Below are positions 24,255 to 33,600 of a stretch of DNA of 64,000 nucleotides, in pieces. The notes below the pieces were generated by a model. It did not search any database. It was not told the DNA's origin and worked only from the letters and a program-made list of their open reading frames with translations. This stretch comes from an uncultured Eubacteriales bacterium. GTDB taxonomy: Bacteria > Bacillota > Clostridia > Oscillospirales > Oscillospiraceae. The stretch spans positions 1,767,766 to 1,831,765 of the forward strand of contig LT599017.1 of NCBI GenBank assembly GCA_900079765.1, written 5' to 3'. Made by a program: the position numbers and the translations under genes. The stretch's first letter is position 1. Every line of letters begins with the position of its first letter.

Positions 24255-26030
24255 ATGGCAAAAATGGCGGCCGGAAACGACACAAAGGTATTTCAAATTA
24301 CAAAATGGCTTGGGCTCAACGAGAGCCCGGATGGCGATACAGGGCTTAAAATGGGCGAGGCCGCTGAGATGCGAAATTTCCGGGTGACACGGGAGAACCA
24401 TCTACAAATTCGACCCGGCTATGCGCCCGTATGTACCCTCGCGGCGGGACAGCCGGTACGCGGACTGTGGTGCGGGTACGTGGCGGGGGCACGGCATCTT
24501 CTGGCGGCCTGCGGCGGGCACATCTGGGACATCGGCACGGATTGGACGGTAACGGACCTGGGAGAAGTCAACGGCACGGAGGTGTTCTTCTTCGGGTTTT
24601 CCAAGAAGGTGTATATGCTCACCGGCCAAGAGTATTACTGCTGGGACGGCAGTACGCCAGAGATACAGGTTGTAGAGGGGTATATCCCGTTGGTCGTTGT
24701 TTCGGCTGAGCCAAGCGGGAAAGGGACTGAGCGTGAGCACCAAAATCTTCTGAATGGGAAAAAGCGAGAGCGCTTTTCTCCCGATGGAACGGCGACAGCA
24801 TTTTACCTAATTGAGGGAAATATCGACGAGGTTATATCCGTAGAGGGCACTTCCATTACGTACACTGTAGACCTTGTAGCTGGAATAGTAACTTTCCAAA
24901 CAGCACCGCCAAAGCTCACGGATTCTATCACAATTACGTGGCGTAAAGGAAACGGGACCCGCAGCGAAGTCACAGGGAAGAAGTTTGCGGAGCTTTACAA
25001 TGGATCATCTGATAGCCGCGTATTCCTTTACGGTGATGGGAGCAACCAGACGATTTACAGTGGCATAGACAATTTGGGTGTTCCGACAGCGGAATACTTC
25101 CCAGCCCTTTACTCTATGGCCGTGGACAGTGCCAACACACCAATCACCGCTATGATACGCCACTATGACCGGCTACTTGTATTCAAGACAGACTCAGCAC
25201 ACTCCGCCCAGTACGGAACGATTACGATGTCTGATGGGAGAGTGGAGCCAGCTTTTTATACTAGCCCTTTGAACCGGGAAATTGGTTGTGGAGCCCCTGG
25301 CCAGGTTAAATTGGTTGAAAACGATGCGAGAACGGTGTTCGGGCGGGGCGTGTACCGATGGACCCTCACCGTGGGTGCAAGCCGGGACGAGCGCAACGCC
25401 CAGCGTATCTCGGAGCGAGTGGAGGCCACTCTGGGGGAGTTCGATCTGGCACAGACCGTCGCTTTCGACGATGAGGAGCGGCAGGAGTACTATCTGGTCT
25501 GCGGCGGCCGGGCGGTGGTGCATAACTACGCCTCCAACGTGTGGTACTATTACGACCATTTTCCAGCCCTCTGCATGGAAAAGATGGACGGAGAAGTCTA
25601 CTTTGGGACGGCGGATGGGCGCATTATGCACCTGTCAGCGCAGTACCGTAACGACAATCTTGCCCCAATCGACGCATATTGGGCGAGTGGAGCTATGGCT
25701 TTTGGTGAGGACTGGCGGCGCAAGTATAGCAGCACCATGTGGGTATCAATAAAGCCTGAGAGTCAAGCACAGGTAACTGTGACGGCCCAGAGCAACTTGA
25801 AATCCAACTATGCCAGAAAGATTGTTTCATCCGGCCTTTCAAGCTTTGGAAACGTGAGCTTTGCCCACTGGAGCTTTGGCACTAACCGAAAACCACAGGT
25901 GATACGGGTCCGGCTGAAGGTCAAAAAATTCACCTACTATACCCTGATATTCGAGAGCAAGTCCACCTCGGCTACGGCCACGGTGCTGGGAGTGGATATG
26001 CAGGTGAGATATACAGGAAATGTGAAATGA
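24255..26030 (+). CDS. podovirus-type tail hub / DNA stabilisation protein
   Basis: A 591-residue beta-rich protein whose N-terminal half contains repeated strand-turn units (for example LWCGYVAGARHLLAACGG, then VFFFGFSKKVYMLTG) of a propeller type, as in tail hub or packaged-DNA stabilisation proteins of P22-like and related short-tailed phages. It follows the connector by 11 bases. It would plug the portal and anchor fibres. The assignment is by fold impression and order, since these proteins diverge quickly. Confidence 0.6.
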   Translation: MAKMAAGNDTKVFQITKWLGLNESPDGDTGLKMGEAAEMRNFRVTRENHLQIRPGYAPVCTLAAGQPVRGLWCGYVAGARHLLAACGGHIWDIGTDWTVTDLGEVNGTEVFFFGFSKKVYMLTGQEYYCWDGSTPEIQVVEGYIPLVVVSAEPSGKGTEREHQNLLNGKKRERFSPDGTATAFYLIEGNIDEVISVEGTSITYTVDLVAGIVTFQTAPPKLTDSITITWRKGNGTRSEVTGKKFAELYNGSSDSRVFLYGDGSNQTIYSGIDNLGVPTAEYFPALYSMAVDSANTPITAMIRHYDRLLVFKTDSAHSAQYGTITMSDGRVEPAFYTSPLNREIGCGAPGQVKLVENDARTVFGRGVYRWTLTVGASRDERNAQRISERVEATLGEFDLAQTVAFDDEERQEYYLVCGGRAVVHNYASNVWYYYDHFPALCMEKMDGEVYFGTADGRIMHLSAQYRNDNLAPIDAYWASGAMAFGEDWRRKYSSTMWVSIKPESQAQVTVTAQSNLKSNYARKIVSSGLSSFGNVSFAHWSFGTNRKPQVIRVRLKVKKFTYYTLIFESKSTSATATVLGVDMQVRYTGNVK

Positions 26031-26039
26031 GGTGTCAAC

Positions 26040-27275
26040 ATGGCGCTTGATAGATTTGAAAAGGATATGAAGATCATAGCAGCTCTTGACGATGAGCCTA
26101 ATGACGTAGGTGGGCTATCTGCCGCCGAGCTGAAGGAGCGATTCGATGAGGGCGGCGAGGCGCTGAAGGACTACATTAACAATACGCTTCTCCCTGCTCT
26201 GGAGACGGCGGGGGTGTTCGTACTTGTGCCAAATACTCGCAAGATTAATGGAAAGGCCCTTAGTGCAGATGTAGTCCTGGTAGCATCTGATGTTGGGGCA
26301 GTTCCTACCACAAGAACTGTTAACGGCAAGGTGTTATCTACTGACATCACGTTATCTTTCGCTGATGTTGGAGCCGTTCCAACATCTCGAAATGTGAATG
26401 GTAAACCACTGGCAACCGACATTGCTATAACAACGACTGACATCGGAGCCGTTCCCACGTCTCGCACTATTAATGGAAAGGGGCTCTCTGCAAACATCGC
26501 GCTCACCGCCGCTGATGTTGGTGCTTTAGCTGTTACAGGCGGCGGGACTATCAGCGGGGACGTTACTATGGGGACACTGAATGCAAGCAAGGTATCTGCT
26601 GGCAGCATTACAAGCCCTGGTACAAGTGTTGCGTTTGACAAGCCCATCAGCGCAGGCACGATTACCCTTGGCGCTCTCACAGGCACGGCTGGCACAATCA
26701 CGGCGAATAGTCCGATCAATATGTCCTCGCAGCGCATCAATTCTGTAGGCGACCCAATACTTAGCGGTGATGCAGCTAACAAGCTGTACGTAGACGCACA
26801 AGCAGCTACCCGTGTTCCTGTTGTAGCCCTGGCTGACCGGATTTATGGTACACAAGGTTCGGCTTTGCAAACGACATTCTCGATGGCACAGAACAACCCG
26901 GCTGCCGACACAATAGTGCGTAGAACTTCCACTGGAACAGTTAGAACCGCCACTCCAACCGCTGATAACGATGCAGCCACTAAAGCTTATGCTGATACCA
27001 AACTCTCTGCTGCTGGCGGCGCAATGGCTGGTATGCTAAATATGGGTAGTTATCCTATCGCACAGGTTGGTCATATGGTTCTCAACACGGGAGGGCAAGA
27101 TGGGATTCGTTTGGCTTCCGAGGGGGATGGCACCGTCCTTGAAATTCTTCAAGATGCAACTGATGATTATGCAATTGTCAGAGGAATTGCCTCGCCTGTC
27201 GGAATGCATGATGCAGCCAACAAAGGGTATGTTGACGATGCAATTGCGGCAGCTATCGCTGCGCTGAATCTATAA
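26040..27275 (+). CDS. tail fibre protein with four 25-residue repeats
   Basis: A 411-residue fibre. An N-terminal helical attachment part (residues 1-60) leads to four tandem repeats, each like TRTVNGKVLSTDITLSFADVG plus AVPT (residues about 66-165), a collagen-free trimeric shaft type common in Firmicutes phages. A Gly/Thr/Ser-rich beta stalk follows, and the end ATKAYADT and AANKGYVDDAIAAAIAAL forms helical trimerisation segments. It probably trimerises and carries a host-recognition tip. The sequence is less GC-rich than the capsid gene. Confidence 0.8.
   Translation: MALDRFEKDMKIIAALDDEPNDVGGLSAAELKERFDEGGEALKDYINNTLLPALETAGVFVLVPNTRKINGKALSADVVLVASDVGAVPTTRTVNGKVLSTDITLSFADVGAVPTSRNVNGKPLATDIAITTTDIGAVPTSRTINGKGLSANIALTAADVGALAVTGGGTISGDVTMGTLNASKVSAGSITSPGTSVAFDKPISAGTITLGALTGTAGTITANSPINMSSQRINSVGDPILSGDAANKLYVDAQAATRVPVVALADRIYGTQGSALQTTFSMAQNNPAADTIVRRTSTGTVRTATPTADNDAATKAYADTKLSAAGGAMAGMLNMGSYPIAQVGHMVLNTGGQDGIRLASEGDGTVLEILQDATDDYAIVRGIASPVGMHDAANKGYVDDAIAAAIAALNL
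26235..26534 (+). repeat. four 75-bp in-frame tandem repeats in the tail fibre gene
   Basis: Four consecutive 25-codon units with the protein consensus [TS]R-x-[IV]NGK-x-L-x-[TA][DN]I-x-L-x-x-[AST]D[IV]GA. Bases have diverged at many third positions, so the expansion is old. Confidence 0.8.
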
Positions 27276-27326
27276 TTATGTGAACAAATAAATTTGATGG
27301 AATGTTTCCTCGAGAGGATGAGCCCA

Positions 27327-28670
27327 ATGAGTAAGTACATCAACACCATCCCACTCTCCAGTATTGACCGCATGGCAATCGTGCTGGGCAAGGGGCGATT
27401 AGCGAGACAGGTAAGGGAGGACGTGGGGTGCGACCTTACCATAAACCTGGGGTTTTTCAATGGGAGCAAGCCCGTAGGGCATCTCAAAATCGACGGCAAG
27501 GTGCTGTCAAAGCCGGACTGGGGGTGCTGGGGGTACGCCTGGGACAACGGCGGGGATATCAAGATGGAGGCCCTGCCGTCGCCTAAGGCAAACTACATCA
27601 GCGGGACTGAGCTTTTGACCCCTATGGTGGGGCTGGGAGACAGCATACCATATGACCATGAGAAGCTCGGCGGCGCACGGGGACGAACGGCCCTGGCGCT
27701 GGGAGTCGAAAAGTTAATCACCTACTGCGCAAACGACGGCAAGGACGGCGCTACCATGGAGGGGCTACAGACCGAGCTTTACGAGCTGGGCGCGGAGACG
27801 GCCATAGGTGCAGACGGCGGCGGGTCCTCGCAAGGGTCCGGGGATAGCTGGGATGTGCGCTCCTCGGATGTGCCGGAGAGGCCGGTACACAATTACCTCT
27901 GCATCTGGCTCAAAAAAGAAAGTAAGGAGGACAAGCCTGTGAGTAAAACAGTATGTTTAGACCCTGGGCACGGGCCCGGGTGCGTCAACGGCTCCCCGGA
28001 TGGGAGCTACAAGGAGTACGAGTTCGCATGGGATATGAGCCAGCGGGTGAAGACCCACCTGGAGCGCTGCGGCGTGAAGGTGGTCATGACCAAGGACGAG
28101 AGCGGCTATCCCAGCCTGACGGAGCGGGCCGACGTTTCCAACAAATCGAAGGCTGACTTGTTCGTCTCTCTGCACTCCAACGCCGAGGGAAATGCGGGCT
28201 GGGGGGCGGCACGGGGCTTTTTGATCTACACCAGCATGGGTCCCATGACGGCAGGGCGGAACGTGGCCGCGCTGAAGATTATCGACCGCATGAGTGCGGC
28301 GGGGGTCGTACTGGGCAAGAATACGATCCAGTACAACGCCGAGTACACGGTGCTGGTCAAGACCAACGCCCCGGCCATGATTGTGGAGCATGGGTTCCAC
28401 ACCAACAAGGAGGACGTGGCGCTCCTAAAGACTACCGAGTACCGTGCCAAGTTGGCCGAGGCCACGGCAAAGGGTGTCTGCGACTTTCTGGGCATCGCCT
28501 GGGCGGATTACCCGGTAGGTGACGGCACTACATCGGGCGCGGATGATTGGGCCGCTGGGGCGTGGGCAAAGGCAAAGGACAAGGGCATCATGGACGGCAC
28601 CAGACCCACTGAGCCCGTGACCCGGCAGGAGCTGGCCGTGGTGCTGGACCGGGCGGGAATGCTGAAATAA
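27327..28670 (+). CDS. multidomain endolysin: NAGPA-like + amidase_3 + SLH-like domains
   Basis: A 447-residue protein. Residues about 1-205 resemble the phosphodiester glycosidase (NAGPA) domain with TINLGFFNGSKPVGHL and later GADGGGSSQG. Residues about 218-385 are a zinc N-acetylmuramoyl-L-alanine amidase of family 3: TVCLDPGHG, SLHSNAEGNAG and IVEHGFHTNKED give the His-Glu-His metal site and the catalytic Glu. The last about 40 residues (WAKAKDKGIMDGTRPTEPVT) are a single SLH-type wall-anchoring repeat. ATG 27327 follows GAGAGGAT. A holin gene follows by 18 bases, so this is the lysis enzyme; the extra glycosidase domain is unusual. Confidence 0.85.
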   Translation: MSKYINTIPLSSIDRMAIVLGKGRLARQVREDVGCDLTINLGFFNGSKPVGHLKIDGKVLSKPDWGCWGYAWDNGGDIKMEALPSPKANYISGTELLTPMVGLGDSIPYDHEKLGGARGRTALALGVEKLITYCANDGKDGATMEGLQTELYELGAETAIGADGGGSSQGSGDSWDVRSSDVPERPVHNYLCIWLKKESKEDKPVSKTVCLDPGHGPGCVNGSPDGSYKEYEFAWDMSQRVKTHLERCGVKVVMTKDESGYPSLTERADVSNKSKADLFVSLHSNAEGNAGWGAARGFLIYTSMGPMTAGRNVAALKIIDRMSAAGVVLGKNTIQYNAEYTVLVKTNAPAMIVEHGFHTNKEDVALLKTTEYRAKLAEATAKGVCDFLGIAWADYPVGDGTTSGADDWAAGAWAKAKDKGIMDGTRPTEPVTRQELAVVLDRAGMLK

Positions 28671-28688
28671 TAAAGGGAGGTACATACT

Positions 28689-28958
28689 ATGGACATTACT
28701 GTTTTTGGCGTAGGGGGCGTGGCAGTCATCACGATTATCTGCTACATGGTGGGGGAAATCGTTAAGGTGTCACCGCTGGACAATAAGGTTATTCCTGTCA
28801 TTATGGGCTTGTTCGGCGCAGTGCTCGGCCCCACCGCAATGATATTCACGCCTGAGTTTCCGGCTGGAGACCCAATTACCGCCATCGCTGTGGGCATCGT
28901 GAGCGGCCTCGCAGCCACGGGGGCGAATCAGGTAGTCAAGCAGCTTAAGGGGGAGTAA
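28689..28958 (+). CDS. phage holin
   Basis: An 89-residue protein with an N-terminal membrane helix (residues about 5-24) and two further hydrophobic stretches, ending in a charged tail KQLKGE. Position directly after the endolysin and size fit a small class of holins that form the lysis hole. AAGGGAGGTACATACT precedes the ATG. Confidence 0.75.
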   Translation: MDITVFGVGGVAVITIICYMVGEIVKVSPLDNKVIPVIMGLFGAVLGPTAMIFTPEFPAGDPITAIAVGIVSGLAATGANQVVKQLKGE

Positions 28959-28961
28959 CGT

Positions 28962-29177
28962 ATGGCGTCGGAGATTACGGTGGCCGTATTAGCGCTCATC
29001 GGGACCCTGTCCGGGTCAGCCCTTGGTATAGTGGCATCAGCCAAGCTCACAAATTGGCGGCTGAAGTCCCTGGAAGATGAGGTGCGTGAGCATAACAACT
29101 TCGCCCGAAGAATGCCGGTGGTTGAGGAGCAAATAAAGGGTATTACGCACAGGTTGGAAGACTTGGAGAAAGCATGA
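28962..29177 (+). CDS. XhlA-like small membrane/coiled-coil lysis accessory protein
   Basis: Seventy-one residues: an N-terminal membrane helix (AVLALIGTLSGSALGIV) followed by a heptad-like coiled coil (LKSLEDEVREHNNFARR, then VVEEQIKGITHRLEDLE). It starts four bases after the holin stop. It looks like a holin-associated haemolysin-XhlA-like or spanin-like partner; the family is uncertain. Confidence 0.5.
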   Translation: MASEITVAVLALIGTLSGSALGIVASAKLTNWRLKSLEDEVREHNNFARRMPVVEEQIKGITHRLEDLEKA

Positions 29178-29181
29178 TGAA

Positions 29182-29219
29182 GAAGGGGGTGCTGGCCGGA
29201 TAGGTTCGGCACCCCCTTC
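29182..29219 (+). terminator. 11-bp hairpin between lysis and ejection genes
   Basis: GAAGGGGGTGC and GCACCCCCTTC pair perfectly around a 16-base loop, without a T run. It may attenuate late transcription or protect the mRNA of the genes before it. Confidence 0.45.
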
Positions 29220-29236
29220 CTGATAAGGAGGAACAT

Positions 29237-30694
29237 ATGGCTAGTATTTTAGGTACACTTTTGCAAAACGCGGCAAAGACCGTGTTGCCTACATTGGCAA
29301 ATGCAGCGACGCAAAAGGCGAACAGTACGCCCACTTCAGGGACAACGCCTACTGTGACGAGCACCACGCCAAGCAACGCATCTACTGCTGTGACAACAAC
29401 GCCGACAAAGACGACGGGAACGGATGATTACGGAAACGTCGATTATAGCAAGCAGTGGGACAGTGAAATGTCAGGTGCAGCAGACTATAATACCCTGTTA
29501 GGAATTTATAATTCCCGCCAGAACAAAATCAGCAGCGGCGGCGTATATAACCAGTTTGCAGGCGATGCAAAGAGTCAAGAAATGAAATCCATTCTTGACC
29601 AGATGAAAACCGAGCAAGATAATCAAGCGATTAATGATTATATCCGCATGATGAATGAGGAGAATCAAAAGGCGGCGATTGCGGCGCTACGAAATGCGTA
29701 CCAGAAAAATGTGGACGGACTCGACCGAACGCAGGCAACCATCGCGCCGGAATATCAGAGCGCCCGGAACGAGGCCGCAGGGCAGAGTGAGCTACAGAAA
29801 CGCAACTTTGCAGAGTACGCCGCCGCAAACGGCCTGAACTCCGGCGCTGGTGGACAGGCCCAGCTTTCGTTCACCAACGCCCTACAAGGGAATCTGAGCA
29901 ACATTGCCTCTAAGGAGGCATCCACCATGGCTGACCTTGAACTCCAGAGGAGCCAGATGGAGAGTGACTATGAGAACGCCATTGCGCAAGCACAGGCTCA
30001 GGGTAATTATGAACTGGCCCAGCAGCTCTACCAGGAGAAAGTACGACAGAATGAGTCCATGCTACAGCAGATGCAGTGGCAGGCGCAGATGGACCTTCAA
30101 AACCAACAGCTCCAGTTCTCGAAAGATCAGGCGGCTATCGGAAACGACCAGTGGAATAAGCAGTACGACACCAGCACACAGCAGTACAGCCAGGAGCAGG
30201 CATATAATCTGGCACAGTATTATGCAGAAAAAAGTGGAGACTATTCGTTGTTCAAGGCGCTGGGGCTAGACGATGCGCAAATCCAGGCCATGAAAGATTA
30301 TAATGCTTACTTATTGTCGAAGGCGAACACGAGCACTACAAGCGGAAGCTATAGTGGAACAGGAAAGGAAAGTTACAGTAAGTCACAGTATGATATTGCT
30401 CTGGCTGCGGCAATGGGTGGCGACACCTCAGACGCGGTGAAGAAAATCATCGAGGGCTATTCTGGGTTGCCATTTAATACGGTGCTTTCTAGCGAGGGGT
30501 ACGTAGCTCCTGCAGAGAACAAGTCTACTCCGTCATCGAGCATACCGCAAACCGTCCTAAATGAGCTGGCTCGTTTGGAGAACACAGCAAACCCCACGAG
30601 TAAGATTTATAACACGATTCGCCAGTACGCAGTTTCCGGGGTCCTGAGCGATGAGCAGGCACAGACGCTTTTGAACAAGTATGGATTAGGGTGA
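29237..30694 (+). CDS. putative internal virion (DNA ejection) protein, Gln/Ala-rich
   Basis: A 485-residue protein. The N-terminal 75 residues are Thr/Ser/Pro-rich and disordered; residues about 120-310 form a long Gln/Ala/Glu-rich helix set (for example QAQAQGNYELAQQLYQEK), and the C-terminal part has short helical units (LSDEQAQTLLNKYGLG). The composition and position directly before a 1863-residue protein match the internal ejection proteins of short-tailed phages. A tail-tip role cannot be excluded. Confidence 0.5.
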   Translation: MASILGTLLQNAAKTVLPTLANAATQKANSTPTSGTTPTVTSTTPSNASTAVTTTPTKTTGTDDYGNVDYSKQWDSEMSGAADYNTLLGIYNSRQNKISSGGVYNQFAGDAKSQEMKSILDQMKTEQDNQAINDYIRMMNEENQKAAIAALRNAYQKNVDGLDRTQATIAPEYQSARNEAAGQSELQKRNFAEYAAANGLNSGAGGQAQLSFTNALQGNLSNIASKEASTMADLELQRSQMESDYENAIAQAQAQGNYELAQQLYQEKVRQNESMLQQMQWQAQMDLQNQQLQFSKDQAAIGNDQWNKQYDTSTQQYSQEQAYNLAQYYAEKSGDYSLFKALGLDDAQIQAMKDYNAYLLSKANTSTTSGSYSGTGKESYSKSQYDIALAAAMGGDTSDAVKKIIEGYSGLPFNTVLSSEGYVAPAENKSTPSSSIPQTVLNELARLENTANPTSKIYNTIRQYAVSGVLSDEQAQTLLNKYGLG

Positions 30695-30698
30695 TAGT

Positions 30699-33600
30699 AT
30701 GATTGACTGGAAAAAGGCGGGAGAGAAAGCCAAAGCGCTTGATGCGGCTTATGGAAAGAAACCCGTAAGCGGCGCTCCTACAAGTCAGTCCGTAAATGCT
30801 GCAAAGAGCGGCGTTGCCCTGCCTATGGTGCAGACGGCTCGGGCAACTATGGGGCAGGGGGCTATCTTCCTGCCCATGGGCACTGTGAAATCCTTTACGG
30901 ATGGTGCGGCCAAGGCGGAGGAGAAGCGAATGACTACTCTGCCAACTCCAACGGGCAAGACCGATGCGGAGGAACTGCGCTCTGAGGTGCGGCAGCGTAC
31001 CCAACTTGCGGCGGGTATGCCGACCGAACAGGTAGCAAGCCGAATCAATACCGGGGCACAGAATCAGGCACAGAGCAAGGAGGCGTGGGACGCCTCGGCC
31101 GCTGGGATTAAGGCGAAGGCAGAGACACGGTATGCTGAGTTGGACAAGTTGCGGAAACGTCAGACCCAGCTAAGAGCACGGCTTATTGAGGCAGACAATG
31201 GGGTGGACGTGAGCCAGCCTTTGCAGATGGGCAACATCCAGAGTATGAGTGCGGAATTATCGGACGTTACACGCTCCATTCAGGCGCTGGAGCGTGAGCA
31301 GAACAAGACGCGTCAAAATTATTATGTTCAAGATAACGAGGAGAAGTTTTCAAAGCTCTCCGGGGATGAGAGCGGTCAAGGCCTTTATACTACGGCGGGG
31401 ACGGCTGGCGCTCCTGACGTCGTAATCCGCCGCGTCCTCTCATCGCTGGAGCAGGGCGGCAGTTTGCAGGGCGACCCAGATGCGGTGGCACAAATCCGGG
31501 AACGGTTCGGCGTGTCACCTGAGACATCAGGGTCTACGGCGCAGTACATGAACGACTTGACCGCCCTACTAGGGCGGGATGACTTAGGGGAGGACATACA
31601 GGCGGAGGCCGTGGATGAACTAAAAAGGCGCGGTTACGACTACACCCGTATGTCTGGCTACAAGCAGACCAAGAAGGAGGCTGCGGAGTACGCAAGAAAG
31701 CAGGCGGAACGAGAAGAGGCGGCTAAGAAATACCCAGTTCAGTCCTCAATTGTATCAGTACTTGCAGCTCCGGCCAAAGGGCTTGACTTCCTGCAGGTGG
31801 CGGGGCGTGCGCTCGGCGCAAATAGCGATGAGCGGAATCTAGACACGTATGTTCCACTAAACCCTTATCGTATGGAGGCAACAAACTTAGTAAATACAAT
31901 CCGCAGCACAGTTTCTGATGAGATCGAGAAGAATACCGACTTTGAACTTGCCGGTCAAAACGTTGCAAGCTTTCTTTACAATACCGGCATGAGTGTAGCA
32001 GAAAGTGCGGCACAGGTGGCTACTCTAGGCCCTGCAGCAACCATATTCATGGGCGCGAGTGCGGCATCTGATACGGCGCAAGACGTGATGGCGCGTGGCG
32101 GAAGTAACCAACAGGCATTTTGGGGTGGATTGGCAGCAGGAGCCGCAGAAACCATCTTTGAGAAGTTTTCTATCGACAACCTACTAAAGCCGCGAACTGT
32201 TGACAGTGTGAAAACACTATTACGCGAGACAGCCAAACAGGCTGGGGTTGAGGCCAGCGAAGAGGTATTTACGGAAATCGCCAACATCCTTTCAGATGCT
32301 GCCATCATGGGCGGAAACTCTAACTTCAACGTTGCGGTGCAAAGCTATATGAACCAGGGCATGAGCGCAGATGAGGCCAGAAAGAAAGCCTACCTAGATA
32401 ACGTGGCAAACGTAGCGTGGGCGGGAGTCGGCGGCGCGCTGTCTGGCGGAGTCATGGGCGGCGCGGTGAGTGGGACAAACTATGTGATGGGCAGACAACA
32501 GACCTCCGGGGATAGTTCTTCCACACTACCCAGTGTAGCAGACAGAAGCGTGAGTATGCTGCCGGGGGCCGATGTCGATAATAAAACCGTCTCCACGGGG
32601 GAGACGGCACAATCATGGCTTGTTCCGCTTTCTGATGCTGAGCGCAAACAACTTTCCACGGGAAAGAAAAATTTTGTGGCAGATACTTTGAGCGATATCG
32701 TTTCTTTTGCCAGAAACGCGCTTTCACAAAAAGGAGGCTCGGAGCGTCTATACATGGGGAAAGTGCCTGACAGTACGGCTGAAATGGTGCGTGAATCCGT
32801 GGGGGTAGACATTGCCGGGTATAATGCAATTCTTCCTGGCGATTCTGTCCAGCATATTTTTAAGCAGCATGGAGACCCAATGATTGAAAGCGCCAGAGGG
32901 CAGCGTGCGGTTACTGCGGAAGATATTGCTATGATTCCGCAAGTAGTGGCGGAGCCTGATTCTGTGCATATGTCTGATAGCGTAGACAGCGCTGGAAGAA
33001 ATGTTTTGATTTTTTCAAAGCAAATCGGAGATATGTACATCACGGCGCAGGCGGTCACGGATGGACGCCATGCGCTGACGACCGACACCATTTGGATACA
33101 AAAAAAGAAAGGCCCGCAAGTTACGACGTCCGATGTCGGCATTACTGCCGACCCCGCACACAACGCCCAAAGCGTGCCGCCGCAAGGTCTTTCTTCTGAC
33201 ACCACTATACTCCAACCCGAGGGCGGCGTCAAGGGGCAGTATGTGCAGGAGAGCGCAGAAAATACACTGGGGGGAGATAGCGTAGGGGCGGCGAAGAGTA
33301 AATTCGGATATCAGCAGAAGGATTCACGCGTGGGCAGCAACACTTACTCAAAAATGTATTCCGAAGTGCTGGGAGAGTTGGAGAGCGCTGGCGCTGACCT
33401 ATCCACACTGCCATACGACGTCGTGACCGAAAAACAGAGTGTGGAGCGGGCACAGCAGAGGCTGTTTACTGACCTAGAAGGTGAAATTTCTGACCTACCA
33501 CAACGGGCGGCTTGGAGCGGAGAAGACCTTGATACCGCTATGGGAGTGCTGGATCGATATCTTGCTGATGCAAAGGAGAGCGGTGACTACCAGAAAGCCA

